NCBI RefSeq assembly: GCF_001039355.2
Contig: NW_019774870.1
Location: 9,694 to 61,766, forward strand
Length of the DNA: 52,073 nt
From: Lingula anatina
Taxonomy: Eukaryota > Brachiopoda > Lingulata > Lingulida > Lingulidae
Direction: 5' to 3'
Shown: positions 23,701 through 33,690 of the stretch, piece after piece
Layout: every line of letters begins with the position of its first letter
Position numbering within the stretch: position 1 is the first letter of the stretch
Program-made: the position numbers and the translations under genes
The notes under the pieces: generated by a model
The model's input: the letters and a program-made list of their open reading frames with translations, nothing else
The model's database searches: none
Told to the model about the DNA's origin: nothing

Positions 23701-25190
23701 TTTTCTCTTTTTCAACTGAAAAAAATAGCAAAATTAATTTTTTTAAACAAGTGGAGAAATTACTGATAAGTTACATTTTGAAAAATAAATGTTGCTAATT
23801 TTCTACAATTCACCTAATTTATTAGCAAACAACTGCATCCTCAAGCTTGTTTTCAGGGACTTAGTCACTGCTACAGTGGTGGATTTGTTTACTAGCCTCA
23901 TAATTCTCTTCCTGCTACAAATGAACGTATAAAAATTTTCCATCTCTATGGTTTATTAATTTTGCTTCAGAAAATATGCCCTTCATCTTTAAAGTTAATG
24001 CCATCTAAATGCAATAATGTGAGTTACATGCATATTCTGCAATCATATACCTTCATATGTGTCGGCTATACAAAAAAGAAAGAAATCAAAGTACAATAAA
24101 CATGAAACAAAAATGAACTGACAAAAAAAAAAAATAATAATAATATGCATGCATGCATACACTGTGATAACATAACTGAATAATGATAAAAACTTGTCAC
24201 CTTTTTTGCCTTCAATTTTATAACAGGAGAGAAAAATATATGGCATGATATTATTTTTCAAAAAGACCATGTATAAAACCACACAATCATTGGAACAGAG
24301 CTCCATCAAAATTTGATTAAAAAAAATAATAAACAAACAAAAGAATCAGTAACACACTTAACACTAAATTGCACTCATTGCAATGACAAACTGCCTACAT
24401 TTCATGAAATGCTGACTGATGCGATTATTTTCTCTCATTTTAAGGAGCCTGCTCAATGGAATACCAGGAACATACAGGTTGACTGACAAACATAAAAAAT
24501 CCAATCAGGCCAAAAAAACTTTTTTTAATTCTGTGCACAAAATTCATAATTTAGAAATATTATCCATACTAAGAGCAGAGCTGATTTTATAGACAAAAAG
24601 TTAAAATATGTACATTAAATCATGAGCAAATATATTATCCATACTATGACACACAGAATAAGGATAGGGTGAAAAATTAAACTTACTATTTTTCCTAGCA
24701 GTTCTCCTTGTCTTTACATAATGAGCCCATTTTGATGCTTTGCCTCTCACATTTGATATCACTTTGAGTGCATTCACTGCCAGTGTTTTATTGTTTTTCA
24801 TTTTATTCTTAAAGGTTGAAGTTCTGAAAATAAAAATAATACAACTGTAGTACACTGAGTTTGTGTACACATATTTTTTACATTTCTTTCACCAGATTCT
24901 TATGCATTTCAATACATTAAAAAAATTATAATATTTAATGTTTTAATAATCATTTAATATTTAAAATTTTATTATGATATATTAATCTGATATGAATTAT
25001 TCCTTGCTCCACAATATGTTTAAACTACAAGTTAGTACTGTTATTGATACCTAACTTGCACAGACCTGTTATTATCCTCCTCACTCTCCACTGGGGTCAT
25101 TTCAAACCCTCCATTTACAACACCTCGTCCAGTATCTGGATGTATTTTGGACTTCCGACTTTTCTTTTTTCTTTCACTTGAGGAACTCAT
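4509..25190 (-). CDS. Ankyrin-repeat TRP-type cation channel, 25 exons, 1011 aa (one copy of exons 4-14 used)
   Basis: Six-transmembrane cation channel of the TRP superfamily, expected in the plasma or an organelle membrane. Exons: 25066-25190, 24687-24823, 24051-24065, one copy of exons 4-14, then 8978-9120, 8525-8700, 8005-8088, 7641-7807, 7337-7452, 6866-7073, 6385-6492, 5771-6014, 5430-5526, 4821-4927 and 4509-4654. Every border is GT/AG and the phases sum to 3036 nt including the stop. Protein order: basic Ser/Lys-rich N-terminus; ankyrin repeats about 165-330 (TPLHVAA, TPVHFAA, TPLMLAA); pre-S1 with HPVMQ..IAIKW; S1 about 411-440; S2 about 450-470; S3-S4 about 528-585; S5 about 590-622; pore helix and filter region FSMFRLSMVDDYDY; S6 ending NLFIALLSDTFQRV; Gly-rich segment; coiled coil; charged tail. 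Ankyrins plus this core support TRP. The subfamily (TRPA, TRPN, TRPV-like or other) is not assigned. The start ATG is followed by a uniform reading frame. Confidence 0.88.
7813..7843 (-). repeat. (GA)n microsatellite acting as the polypyrimidine tract of exon 18
   Basis: About 15 GA units on the plus strand read as (CT)n on the coding strand and end immediately before the CACTACAG acceptor of channel exon 18 (7641-7807). Confidence 0.75.
8929..8966 (-). repeat. (GT)n microsatellite just inside the intron after exon 15
   Basis: A GT run with a few GC interruptions starts about 10 bp beyond the exon 15 donor at 8977-8972. On the transcript it reads as a CA repeat. Confidence 0.75.
9704..16111 (-). 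CDS. TRP-type channel exons 4-14, copy A (near-identical to copy B)
   Basis: Exons: 16094-16111, 14778-15055, 14375-14525, 13746-13907, 13274-13383, 12920-13010, 11753-11773, 10869-10900, 10600-10691, 10318-10447 and 9704-9781. Exon lengths and phases match copy B exactly and no exon is broken. If copy B were spliced into copy A in order, copy B's last codon CAG would be followed by ATA TAA, an immediate stop, because copy A expects entry in phase 1. Both copies therefore cannot be read in one mRNA in simple order. Either copy alone joins cleanly to exons 3 and 15. I read this block as the second haplotype of the same exons. Confidence 0.8.
14570..14610. repeat. Poly-A tract in intron of copy A
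   Basis: About 40 A residues, only about 10 at the matching place in copy B. On the coding strand this is a poly-T run upstream of exon 6. Confidence 0.85.
16456..16456. other. Single-N assembly junction
   Basis: One N exactly where copy A stops and copy B starts. This is a contig join, not a sequenced base. Confidence 0.9.
17004..23598 (-). CDS. TRP-type channel exons 4-14, copy B (ankyrin repeats to S2)
   Basis: Exons: 23581-23598 (18-nt microexon, DIRKWK), 22300-22577, 21926-22076, 21294-21455, 20822-20931, 20172-20262, 18940-18960 (21-nt microexon, DHDVKDTG), 18057-18088, 17787-17878, 17502-17631 and 17004-17081. They encode the linker, ankyrin repeats, the pre-S1 segment with KYRQYDILMHPVMQ, S1 (VFNTLVNLVFIIVWTAIGII) and S2 (CVGVLLWIQQIAEEMREIYG). 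Entry phase is 1 and exit phase is 0. Differences from copy A in coding sequence are about 15 synonymous and one amino-acid change (Lys here, Thr in copy A, in the NDxEDHKPQ segment). A 253-N gap lies in the intron between exons 8 and 9. Confidence 0.8.
19917..20096. repeat. 90-bp tandem duplication private to copy B
   Basis: Two units starting 'gcatgtttttgaagcactagg', 90 bp apart, differing at a few positions. Copy A has one unit near 12768. Confidence 0.8.
20460..20712. other. Assembly gap of 253 N in a poly-A tract
   Basis: Both flanks read TTTGTATGGA followed by a long A-run. Copy A shows only about 36 bp of A/G-rich sequence at this place (near 13172-13204). The true gap is probably near zero or negative, with the two flanks overlapping in the poly-A tract. 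Confidence 0.85.
24051..25190 (-). CDS. TRP-type channel, exons 1-3 (N-terminal cytoplasmic part)
   Basis: Exon 1 (25066-25190) begins MSSSSERKKKSRKSK, a Ser/Lys-rich basic tail. It ends in phase 2 at AACAG|GTCTGT. Exon 2 (24687-24823) follows a TTTTCAG acceptor, adds a basic stretch with KASKWAHYVKTRRTARKN and ends at a strong GTAAGT. Exon 3 (24051-24065) is a 15-nt microexon encoding roughly TDTYEG across its borders, with TATAG upstream and GTATAT downstream. Being a multiple of three in a phase-1 context, it can be skipped without a frameshift. This part is present once only. Confidence 0.75.
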
Positions 25191-25212
25191 GGTGTGGACC
25201 GATTAGTTAACT
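25191..25212 (-). other. 5' UTR part of exon 1 of the channel gene, with acceptor
   Basis: On the minus strand a TTTCTGTACAG acceptor precedes 22 nt and then the channel ATG. Together with the donor at 25691-25696 this predicts a 5' UTR intron of about 480 bp. Confidence 0.35.
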
Positions 25213-25696
25213 CTGTACAGAAATATATCATTAGCATGTGTACTTAAGAACTAAAATTCGTGTGTCAGCACAATAATGATTAATGCACTATAATGTTCTA
25301 AAACATAAAAGATATTGTGAAATGATGTTCAATTGGCAAGTCATCTGTACGTCGGGGTTCTCAATTTTTTTGAATACCTCTCCCCCCAACTTTTTTGGTC
25401 ACCTTTCATCCCCGTTATTTGTCATTGAGACATGACGTCCCAATGATATTTTATCATAAAAGTGAAACTTAACATTACAGCATTTACTTCAGACTAGTTT
25501 TCTGCAGGAATATATTTTCCTTATCCTCTGGGTCACCTACTGTATAATGTAGTTGAACATTGGGCAAGCATTTTTTTTCGAATGTAAACCGTCGGCGACA
25601 TTCAAGATAATCGGTACATTTGAGGTTTTGCCAAAGTCACAGAACGTATCAAATGCATATCAAACATATGTTCGCAATAATTAGGCTTTTGCTTAC

Positions 25697-25800
25697 AGTT
25701 GTATTTTGGCTGATAGGACTGGAGGTCACAAAATCCTAAATTCGATCTTCATTTTCTTCGTCGTTGTGTATTTGTCAGCAGGTGGGTGCCGCCATGATGT
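25697..25800 (-). other. Candidate non-coding first exon of the channel gene
   Basis: The minus strand contains ATGGCGGC in a good context at 25795, giving a six-codon upstream ORF (MAAPTC, stop ending at 25775). A GTAAGC donor follows at 25696-25691. The ATGGCGG core also resembles a YY1 site, common just downstream of metazoan start sites. The upstream edge is not defined. Confidence 0.3.
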
Positions 25801-25989
25801 ACACAGGCTCCGCAAACGAGGTTGCTAAGGATATGTTTTTTAGTTTATAATTCTGATTTCTCAAAATGTTTTTCATAAGGAGTTATTTAAACATTTGAAA
25901 TGTTTTTAAATATAAAAATTGGTTAATCATTAAATAAAAAAATGGATATTTCCTAGGTCGAACTTATGTCGGGGATTTCCGTCGCAAAT

Positions 25990-25997
25990 TGACGTCA
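25990..25997. promoter_or_regulatory. Palindromic CRE (TGACGTCA)
   Basis: A perfect 8-bp CREB/ATF consensus lies in the divergent intergenic region, 460 bp upstream of the plus-strand ATG. A related CATGACGTC half-site lies near 25432. Being palindromic, it could serve both genes. Confidence 0.45.
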
Positions 25998-26456
25998 CAA
26001 GACGCCATGATAGTTTGAGCAGAAGGTGTACTCACCTGGCAGGCGAATATATTCAAGCAATTAACCATTTACAACATGTATTTGTTACGTTTTCGAGTAA
26101 CGAGGCACTTGACGGTAGTGGGACTCCTTATAGGTAGAAGTGATTCTTGTAGGTAACGTCAGAAAGGAAAGAAAAACGCATTAACAAGTGTTACACGCCA
26201 GGTGCCTTTTCTGGTGTGGGAAATCCCAAAGGTACGATACACGGAAAGAAACCGAAACAAGAACTTGCCATCAGGATCGACTTGCAGTAGAGCAAAATGT
26301 GATAGTAAACATACAACCTCAACAATATTTGATTGCATGCGTGTAGTTTTTTTTCACTTTCATAATATTTCTTCAAAACCAAGTTACAGTAGGAAGTGCA
26401 CAATATATATTGCATTGTTGAGTTTTTTGTCATTTACTTGAGAACTGACATTCACA

Positions 26457-29400
26457 ATGGGTGATCCACATACTCGCCGCAGTGCTGCCGTCAACAGGTT
26501 ACGTAGTCAGCTTCGTAAGAAGAGAGAGTCACTGGCAGATCAATTTGACTTCAAGATGTTCATGATATTTCACTTCAAGGACAAGGTATAGTTAAAATTT
26601 TTTTGATAGATTCATTATACCTGTACAAACTTGAATGCTGTTTTTTCCAGCTTTTCTGTTGACTTCAGGCTCAAAGCCTTGGGTAGACTTGGTGGTATAA
26701 TAATTGAGCCTGTTACTTGTTGCATCTGGCCTTGAAAAATGTCCCCTTCCCCATGGATGTTCTAGACATTGTGATGACTTGCTGGGGTAGACTGGTATTT
26801 CCCCTAAAATGCTACAAAACTAATCCTTTCCTGGTCAGAAAACTTGAAAAGACCTGTTGGGGGGTCCTGGTCGGAAGGCCTGAAAAGGCCTATGTGAATT
26901 GGTTACTTTTAAATAACTATGCTTTCAATATTTCTTAATCAGTCATCTTGAAATTTGGCAATTTAATACAGCAGAGAACATGCAAGCCAAAACTGTGCTG
27001 GGTCCATGCTAAATGTGGAGTTGACTTTCGGGTCAGAAATTTGGATTAAACTTTGCAGCAAAAATAATACTTTTATCTTCTTTTATGTGTTTGTAGGTTA
27101 TATTAATAAATATTTTTTTATAATTGAAAGATGATAATTTTTATTAAATTTTTATGCATTATGTCTGCATTGAATATCACTGGAGCTGCCGAGCACCATG
27201 AAATTTAACTCAAAGGTAAAAAATTTAATAGAAAAAATGCAAGATTGATAATTACACTAGTGGTACGACAACTAAATATTGGATTTTTTAAAGAACATTT
27301 TAGAGTACATTTACATCGATGTTTTCTATTAACAGTGAAAATTTCAAGCCATTGCAGTGAAAAATATAGATGTCATAACACACATCATTTTCAGTGTTAT
27401 GTGCAAAAGTAATAGGATTCCCCAGGTGATGACTTGACCAACTTTTGTGATCAGGAAAGGGTTAAAGTACAAAAACTAAAGACAGCCATGAATAGAGTAT
27501 AATCTGTGACAAACTCTTCAACTAAACATTATTGATAAGTAGAAAAGTGGTACTGAGTACATGTCCTTTAATGACTCACAACCATCACATTCTGTGTGGG
27601 GAAGATGATGTCATAGTCAATTTTGCTGCAGTCAAGAGTTGTATCTCTTAATTCATGAAATTTTAAAAACGGACATTTGTATGATCCATTTGCTAACTTT
27701 TGAATTAAGTTGATCAAAAATGTTTAACTATAAATTGCATTCCACTTGATGTCACCTTATCATTTAACAATCTATGTATGAATGTTTGATAGATCATTGA
27801 ATTACATCACAGTTAGGATTTATCCACAAGTCACAGTATTTTAAATTTAAGATTTTATAACAACACTTTCTTTTGTTATTTATTTGTAGAAGAAAAAACC
27901 TGCTGTGTTTGAGATGGCTGAAGTTGTTCCTGTTATGACAAATAACTACGAAGAAAGTATTTTGAGAGGGGTAAAGGTAAGTTTCCCTTGAAAAGTTGTG
28001 AATTGTATTTAAAAAGCCAAACCTGGCTCTATCGTTGAATTTGATACATTTTCCCATTAGATGAGATTTAGGGAATATTTTAATTATTCATTTATTTATT
28101 CTTTTTTTCAGGAAGAAGGTTATTCATATGAAAGCTCAATTGAACTCTTGGAGAAGGATGTTGTCCAATTGCATTCTCCAAGGTGGCAGTCCATGAGAAA
28201 AGTAAGTCATAAATTCTCGCAAATCAAGCCCCATGTCATTAATAATTGTCCAAATAACTTCAATGCTCATTGTTCAGGCCCCCATTTTACAGAGAATCTC
28301 AAATTCGTAGGTGACTAGCTCAGGCTCAGTGACCTTGCTAGGTCCACTACGCTGCAGTAGACTGGGATTGTTTCACAAAAAATCTAAAGTCTTTACCTCG
28401 TTTGGTTGTGGTGGTCAATGCGTACAAAAAACTCTTTAAAAAAAGGGGGTGTAAAAATCCCTAAAGTTTCACAAAATAGGGATGTTTTACATCCTCTTTT
28501 GGACAATGGTTTATCAACAATCCGCCAAAACATAAAGTGTGTTTTTGAACCTTACTGATAAATTTAACTTCAATACAACTTCAAAGTAACAGTAAAACAT
28601 TAGCTTGTCTTGGCATCCTGCCATCAGACATAAAAAATATAAACAAACCCATGATTGGCTGGGTGAAGTTGCAATTTATTTTTTATTTGAAAATTCAATA
28701 AATTTCAGTACTATTCAAGGATATTATAACACAATATCTTGAAGGAGGTATGTTCTTTCCAAATTTTTGTTGATTATGCTCTGATTTACTGAGTTTTAGT
28801 TAAGCTTGCTGACTTAAGACACTTCCTGAGGAGGCTAGGCTTCATTGACTAGCAGCTAAGAAAAAAGTAGCCTTTTAGATTTTTTGTGAAACAAGACTTT
28901 AATAGTGATGCATGGACTTAATTATGTGGTAATTTTGGACGGCCTGTACCCCCAATCCTGGGAAAAGCCCTGTTATATAGTATTGATTAAAAAGAAAAGT
29001 AAGTTAGCTGAAAAGATGTGAATCAATTTCCAATTCAAAGGAAACATATTAATTTCGGTTTGGTTACTGGAGTGAAAGTAAAATAACATTACATGCTTTC
29101 ATTAGGATGTCTTAGGATGTACAACTGAGATGGACTTTTTCCTCTGGCCAAGGAATGATCTTCAAAGCATTCAGTGCTTACTGTTCTCAAGATGGAAGGG
29201 AGAAAATGACTTGGCTTTCAAACCACTTAAGGTAAGTCTTCATATAGTGATCTTTTTTATGTAAAAATAAGTTAGTTTTATATGTTTATATTAGCTTTTA
29301 TAACTTAAAATAAACATATGATAAAAGCTATCCAGTCATGGCCCATACCACCTCACCAAGTTACAATCCATTTTCCCCTTTAGAATATATGAGTTGCAAT

Positions 29401-30404
29401 GTGGTGTATCACACAAAGTGCCTACCTCACAAGAAGTTTTGTACCAACACCCACTTGTGTACATTTGATAACTATAGTCATTTATTTCTCCAGGTTGACT
29501 TTATATTTGAGTGCATAGAATATGAGAAGCAGCTGCTACGTCTAGTATCTGGAAAAGAGAAGACTGGCCTAATCATCAGCAACCCATCACAATCCATGTT
29601 TTTATTTGTAGATAGATACCCTGTGGAGGTAAACAACTTTCTTTTTTGTCCTTTTTTTTTCAGTTTGTATTATAGATGGTAGTAGTCTGCTGTATTGTAA
29701 TCCAAGTGAACACATCAGCATCAATGGCTGTTCCTCATACATTTACAACATTGATTATGTTAAGTGAAGTATTGGATTGGATTGAGTTTAAAAGAATTTA
29801 TTTTGTAATTTGTATGTAATTTGTTTAAGAAAAAGACTGAAGTTATGTATACATTCACATATTAAGAAATATGTATTTTTTGCAAAGGGAACATTTTTTC
29901 TTCTCTCTAACTCTTTGATTTTATTTTTATTTTCAGACGCAAAAGAATAAAGCAATAGTTTTCAAGTTGTCCAGTGCTTGTCTTTATTTACCTCAGGTGT
30001 GTACATGTTTAGTTCAAGTGTTTTCCATTTTGATTTACACTCTGGATGATTAACATTTTACTTTTATAATAGTGTTTATTTGTTTAAGAAAGATGTGGAA
30101 GCTGGGGCAGTAACAGCAATTTTTTATCTGATAAAATTGTTTTTTAAGTATTTGTTACAAATGCTCCTCATGGTGGGGCTCGTCATGATCCAAGCATGAT
30201 CAACCAATCTCCTCTAGAAAAAGCCGAAGAGACATTTATAATTATAGCTATTTAGCAACAATAAGTGGCTACCTCTTTATATAAATTGTTTATATTTCAT
30301 GTTAGAACATGTAGCTTAGTGTGAAATGTTTTGTATTCCAGGACCAATTGACCCACTGGGGACCAGGAGCTGTAGGCGAAATCATGGAACCTTACTTGTC
30401 ATGA
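26457..30404 (+). CDS. C6orf62: C6orf62 homologue, DUF4566 family protein, 229 aa, 7 exons
   Basis: Exons: 26457-26585, 27890-27976, 28112-28201, 29106-29231, 29494-29628, 29937-29996 and 30342-30404, all phase 0 with GT/AG borders. The product is 229 aa, the same length I recall for the human protein. It has a basic N-terminus ([19 protein letters not shown]), the signature PVMTNNYEE, and later [26 protein letters not shown] and [14 protein letters not shown]. These match C6orf62 from memory along the whole length. No signal peptide or membrane segment is visible. The family's molecular role is not established, so none is assigned. The gene is complete and lies head-to-head with the TRP-type channel. 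Confidence 0.93.
28368..28894. mobile_element. MITE-like element with 21-bp perfect inverted repeats, intron 3 of C6orf62 homologue
   Basis: The 21 bp at 28368-28388 (TTGTTTCAC...TCTAAA) are the exact reverse complement of 28874-28894. The roughly 485 bp between them hold no long ORF. Arm length and internal size fit a non-autonomous DNA transposon. I could not see a clear target-site duplication, so the true ends may lie slightly further out. Confidence 0.5.
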
Positions 30405-32002
30405 CACATGCCAATATTGTGGACTTTCTTTGGTTTAGACTTAATGTCGAATGAGTACAGTGCACACATTTTAAAGGGACTTAGTTAAAATAAAAAAAGT
30501 GCAAGGCTTTGTTGAAGTTACATCAGTTACATTATAAACAGGCCATTTACATGTATGTGAGGACTTCAACTGCTCATGTGTGGCAACAAATGTAATTGTT
30601 TAATAATATATACAATTTTGTATATAGGGATGCACCTTCTTTCTATGAGTTGTAAGCATAATGCCATTGTTGTACTATGAGTATATTTAAGGACTATTGC
30701 CAGATGTTTAAAGTGTAAATTGGACAGATTTAACTTTTCAGAAGAATAGAAAAAAAAAGCAGGAAAGGCTTCCAATTCAATTGTTGATTGTTGCCTTGGT
30801 TTGACATCCAGAAACTGAATGGATAGTTCAGATATTACAAATATATATATATATATATATACTTGAGCTAACATGCTCATTGTCATTAAGGTGCTAAGTT
30901 AACAAAATTGTAGGGAATAAGGACTTAAATCAAGTTCCTGCAGTTTCAGTCATAGGGAGATACTATGATACACTACATTCCACATTAAGTTTCTGGTGCT
31001 CTTTGCAAATTTGTGTATTCTCATTGGTGTTCTTGGAATCTGTATAATTTTAGAAAAGATATTCATGAAAGCCTTATGTATAGTAGAACGCACAGGCAGT
31101 CGATTAATGACAAATGAGTAATGTTTTGAATGAAGTGATTTTCAAAAGTCATCAAGTTTGACTCTAAAACTAGAATTCATTCATTAGTAAATTGATGTGT
31201 AAAGTATGTTACATTGCAGCATAATTCTTCATTTTTAAAATGGGTGTCATTTTGTTTTCATTTAACAGTTACTTTGTGTGGGATGCTATTTCTGTTGTGA
31301 TGAAAACAGTCACTATATGCGTCATTTCAAGTTAATTTCCGTCGTAGAAATTTACAAAATGGATGGACTTAAAAAGGCCAAACTGATAACAGTGGACTGT
31401 TGAACATGCACCAAAAGATTTAAAAAAAAAAAATGAAATGTGCCTTTTTTAGTATAAGCAACCTAGTATGTTTATAGACATAATCTGAAATATTTCTTTG
31501 AATTTAAAATTTGCAATTATTTCTATAGCATTGATAATTATTTTGTAAGAATGACATTGACACCAAATGTTTTTGACCACAGATGGATGACTTGATTTTT
31601 TTTCAACCTAAAGTCAAGTAGAACAACTGGACAACAAGCTGAAAAAAAGAAAAGGTATAGTTAATTTAGATGGATTTTTTCTACATGGAAATTTGTAAAA
31701 TTAAAATTATCATGTCATTTATTATTTAAAACTACATGTAGATCATGAGGGTTCTGTCATATTTTTTCCTGCTTCAATTATTTTGACTGGTATTTCACTT
31801 ATGATGTAATAGAGTATATACATCTGTTAAAATTTGTTTTTAATCAGAAATTGGTCAAGTATTTGCTTTGATCACTGTATTTATTTAAAGTTTTTTCATA
31901 ACCATGATTTTTTTGGAAAAGTTTTACTGGAATTGTACATGCTGTTGATTCTTTAGTCCATGTTATCAAAAGTATTTGTATATATTGTGAATCACTAATA
32001 AA
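30405..32002 (+). other. Probable 3' UTR of the C6orf62 homologue
   Basis: No coding exon is visible after the stop codon. AATAAA at 31997-32002 is followed by TG/T-rich sequence, a reasonable main cleavage signal. An (AT)n tract lies near 30838-30861. A second AATAAA lies at 32308-32313. Confidence 0.5.
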
Positions 32003-32307
32003 ATGTACAGATAATGATTGTAATATTTTAGATGGTATGCAAAGGTCATGTTTCAGAAGTCATGGGGGGTTTATTACTTTAAATAACTCTCCTTACAAGA
32101 TTGAAGTATCATCTATCGTTATTTTTTTAACCTAAGAAATGCAAAAACCTAAGCTACACCATCTAATGGTAATAAGAAGTGAATGTTAAGATATACAGTG
32201 TGATGCCAAAAAGAAACACTTAGACAAGTTCACATTGTACAGATGCTGTAACACTTGGCCTTACCAGTGTTACTGAAAATCCTATTATAATTTCTAAACT
32301 GATTCCC

Positions 32308-32313
32308 AATAAA
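32308..32313 (+). terminator. Second candidate poly-A signal, lost in the duplicate copy
   Basis: AATAAA in 'cccaataaagataac'. The matching position in the near-duplicate block after 33817 reads 'cccaaaaaagataac', so the hexamer is destroyed there. If the blocks are alleles, the signal is polymorphic. Confidence 0.35.
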
Positions 32314-32844
32314 GATAACAATTATGTAACAATTATGTGAGGAAGACATGACAGTGACATACCATTTGATTTTCGTAACTTGAAATGCCTTTACTCAAGC
32401 CTTCAAAAATGTACTGTAGGTCTCTGTTCGAGTTGTCAGTAGAATTTTATTTTGATAGAATGAAGCAAAAATAAATTTTTACCTGGGATGTAGAAGCTGT
32501 TTTGACAATGGAAGATAGACAACAATATGAATTATAGAATTTTTGTTTTCTTTTTGCGTTTTTATTCATGATTAATTCCAAAAAAAGTACCATATTAAGC
32601 AATAGCAGGCACAGAATTTACTCTAGAACGAAAGTAGAGAGGGAACACAATGAACGGATTATTTCTCACGCCTTGCGCAAAGTATGTTGATAAAATTACA
32701 AAACAAAACGGTGCAGAAAAATGAAATTTATTTTTCGCTTCATCTAACCGATCAAAAAGATTCCAAGCCATACATAAGTGTGCGCTTGTGATGAAACCTC
32801 ATCCTGCTCATCTACCACACTAGGCACATTGGTTGGTGAGTGAA

Positions 32845-32952
32845 TACGTCACATCCGCCATCAACAATGGCGTAAGCGTGAAACACATTTCGGCCACCTG
32901 TTGAAGCACTTTTACTTCACCCTTTTTGAAGGCATTGCTGGTATTTACAAAG
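32845..32952 (+). promoter_or_regulatory. Candidate promoter and non-coding first exon of the third gene, copy 1
   Basis: A CRE-like TACGTCA at 32845-32851, CCGCCAT and AATGGCG motifs, then a stretch ending CAAAG|GTAAGAA at 32952/32953, a good donor. No ORF of note lies before the donor. The same features recur at 34463-34569. Calling it a first exon is inferred from motif content and the donor. Confidence 0.35.
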
Positions 32953-33689
32953 GTAAGAAATCAATTAGATGATACAACTTTTATATTTTTTCATAGTATT
33001 TCTTGATTTGGATTCTTTACTTTTTTGTGCCACACTGTAAATCGCCCCCCTCCCCCGTCTCTCCCGTCTCTCTCTCTCTCTCTCTCTCTCTGGTTTAGTG
33101 ACTGGACCTGCTTAGTTTCAGGTGCCAAGGATTTTTAAGAAAAAGCGGGGAAATAGGCAGGGTTACATTGAGTGCCAGGGAGGAACCTAAAGTAAAAACT
33201 AGTAAATTAAAGGGGCAAGACTTTTAAGCACGTAGCCAGCAATTTCAAAGAGGGTTGGGGTGTCTTTTTCTGATAAAATGGGCCTTTTACTATAAAACCT
33301 TTATGTAGCTAGGTCAAAGTTTTCCAGAGCGAACCCTTTCCCGACAAAAAGATCGGTTAGTTTGAACCTCCCCCCCCTTGCTTTTATGTGGGTCGACCGA
33401 GGATCCACAGATTTGTTAGCCCGCAGACTAACTTGTCTTGAATGCCCTCTAATTTAAAGATATATAGAAGGTTGCTATTGTGAAAATTTTGAGTTTTTAA
33501 GTGGTAATATTGTTGCAGGAGGTCTAGGTTCACAGTAAAAGCTGTAAGAATAAGAAAAAGAATGGATGAGACAACATTTTACTGAATTGGTGTGTAAGGC
33601 ACGTATAAATGTATTACATCCTTTCCTGGGTTTAAATCTTTGCTATTTTACGATCCAAGGAAATGGAAAAGGGGCGGGGGGGGGGGGGG

Positions 33690-33690
33690 N
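33690..33690. other. Single-N assembly junction after poly-G
   Basis: Copy 1 breaks off inside a G homopolymer. The matching copy continues through its own G run (35294-35306) into unique sequence. Confidence 0.9.

Larger units (their letters stand above)
16457..23940. repeat. Duplicated block, copy B (7.5 kb including a 253-N gap)
   Basis: Starts directly after the single N, matching 9160 onward. It contains one 90-bp tandem duplication (19917-20006 and 20007-20096) that is single in copy A near 12768. The two blocks share all exons and splice borders. Confidence 0.9.
25213..26456. promoter_or_regulatory. Divergent promoter region between channel gene and C6orf62 homologue
   Basis: The two start codons lie 1266 bp apart on opposite strands (25190 minus, 26457 plus). 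The region has more CpG than its surroundings (for example near 25590, 25790 and 25970-26000), a palindromic CRE, and a YY1-like ATGGCGG on the minus strand. No coding exon is visible in it. Shared regulation is inferred from geometry. Confidence 0.45.
32193..33689. repeat. Second duplicated block, copy 1 (1.5 kb)
   Basis: Matches 33817-35306 at roughly 98% identity. It ends in a poly-G run at the single N at 33690. It includes a (CT)n tract near 33058-33092 and the candidate first exon of the third gene. Confidence 0.9.

Noticed and set aside
26191-26441. Overlapping ORFs on both strands upstream of the C6orf62 start
   Set aside because: No homology recognised. They lie in the promoter or 5' UTR and do not join the C6orf62 frame.
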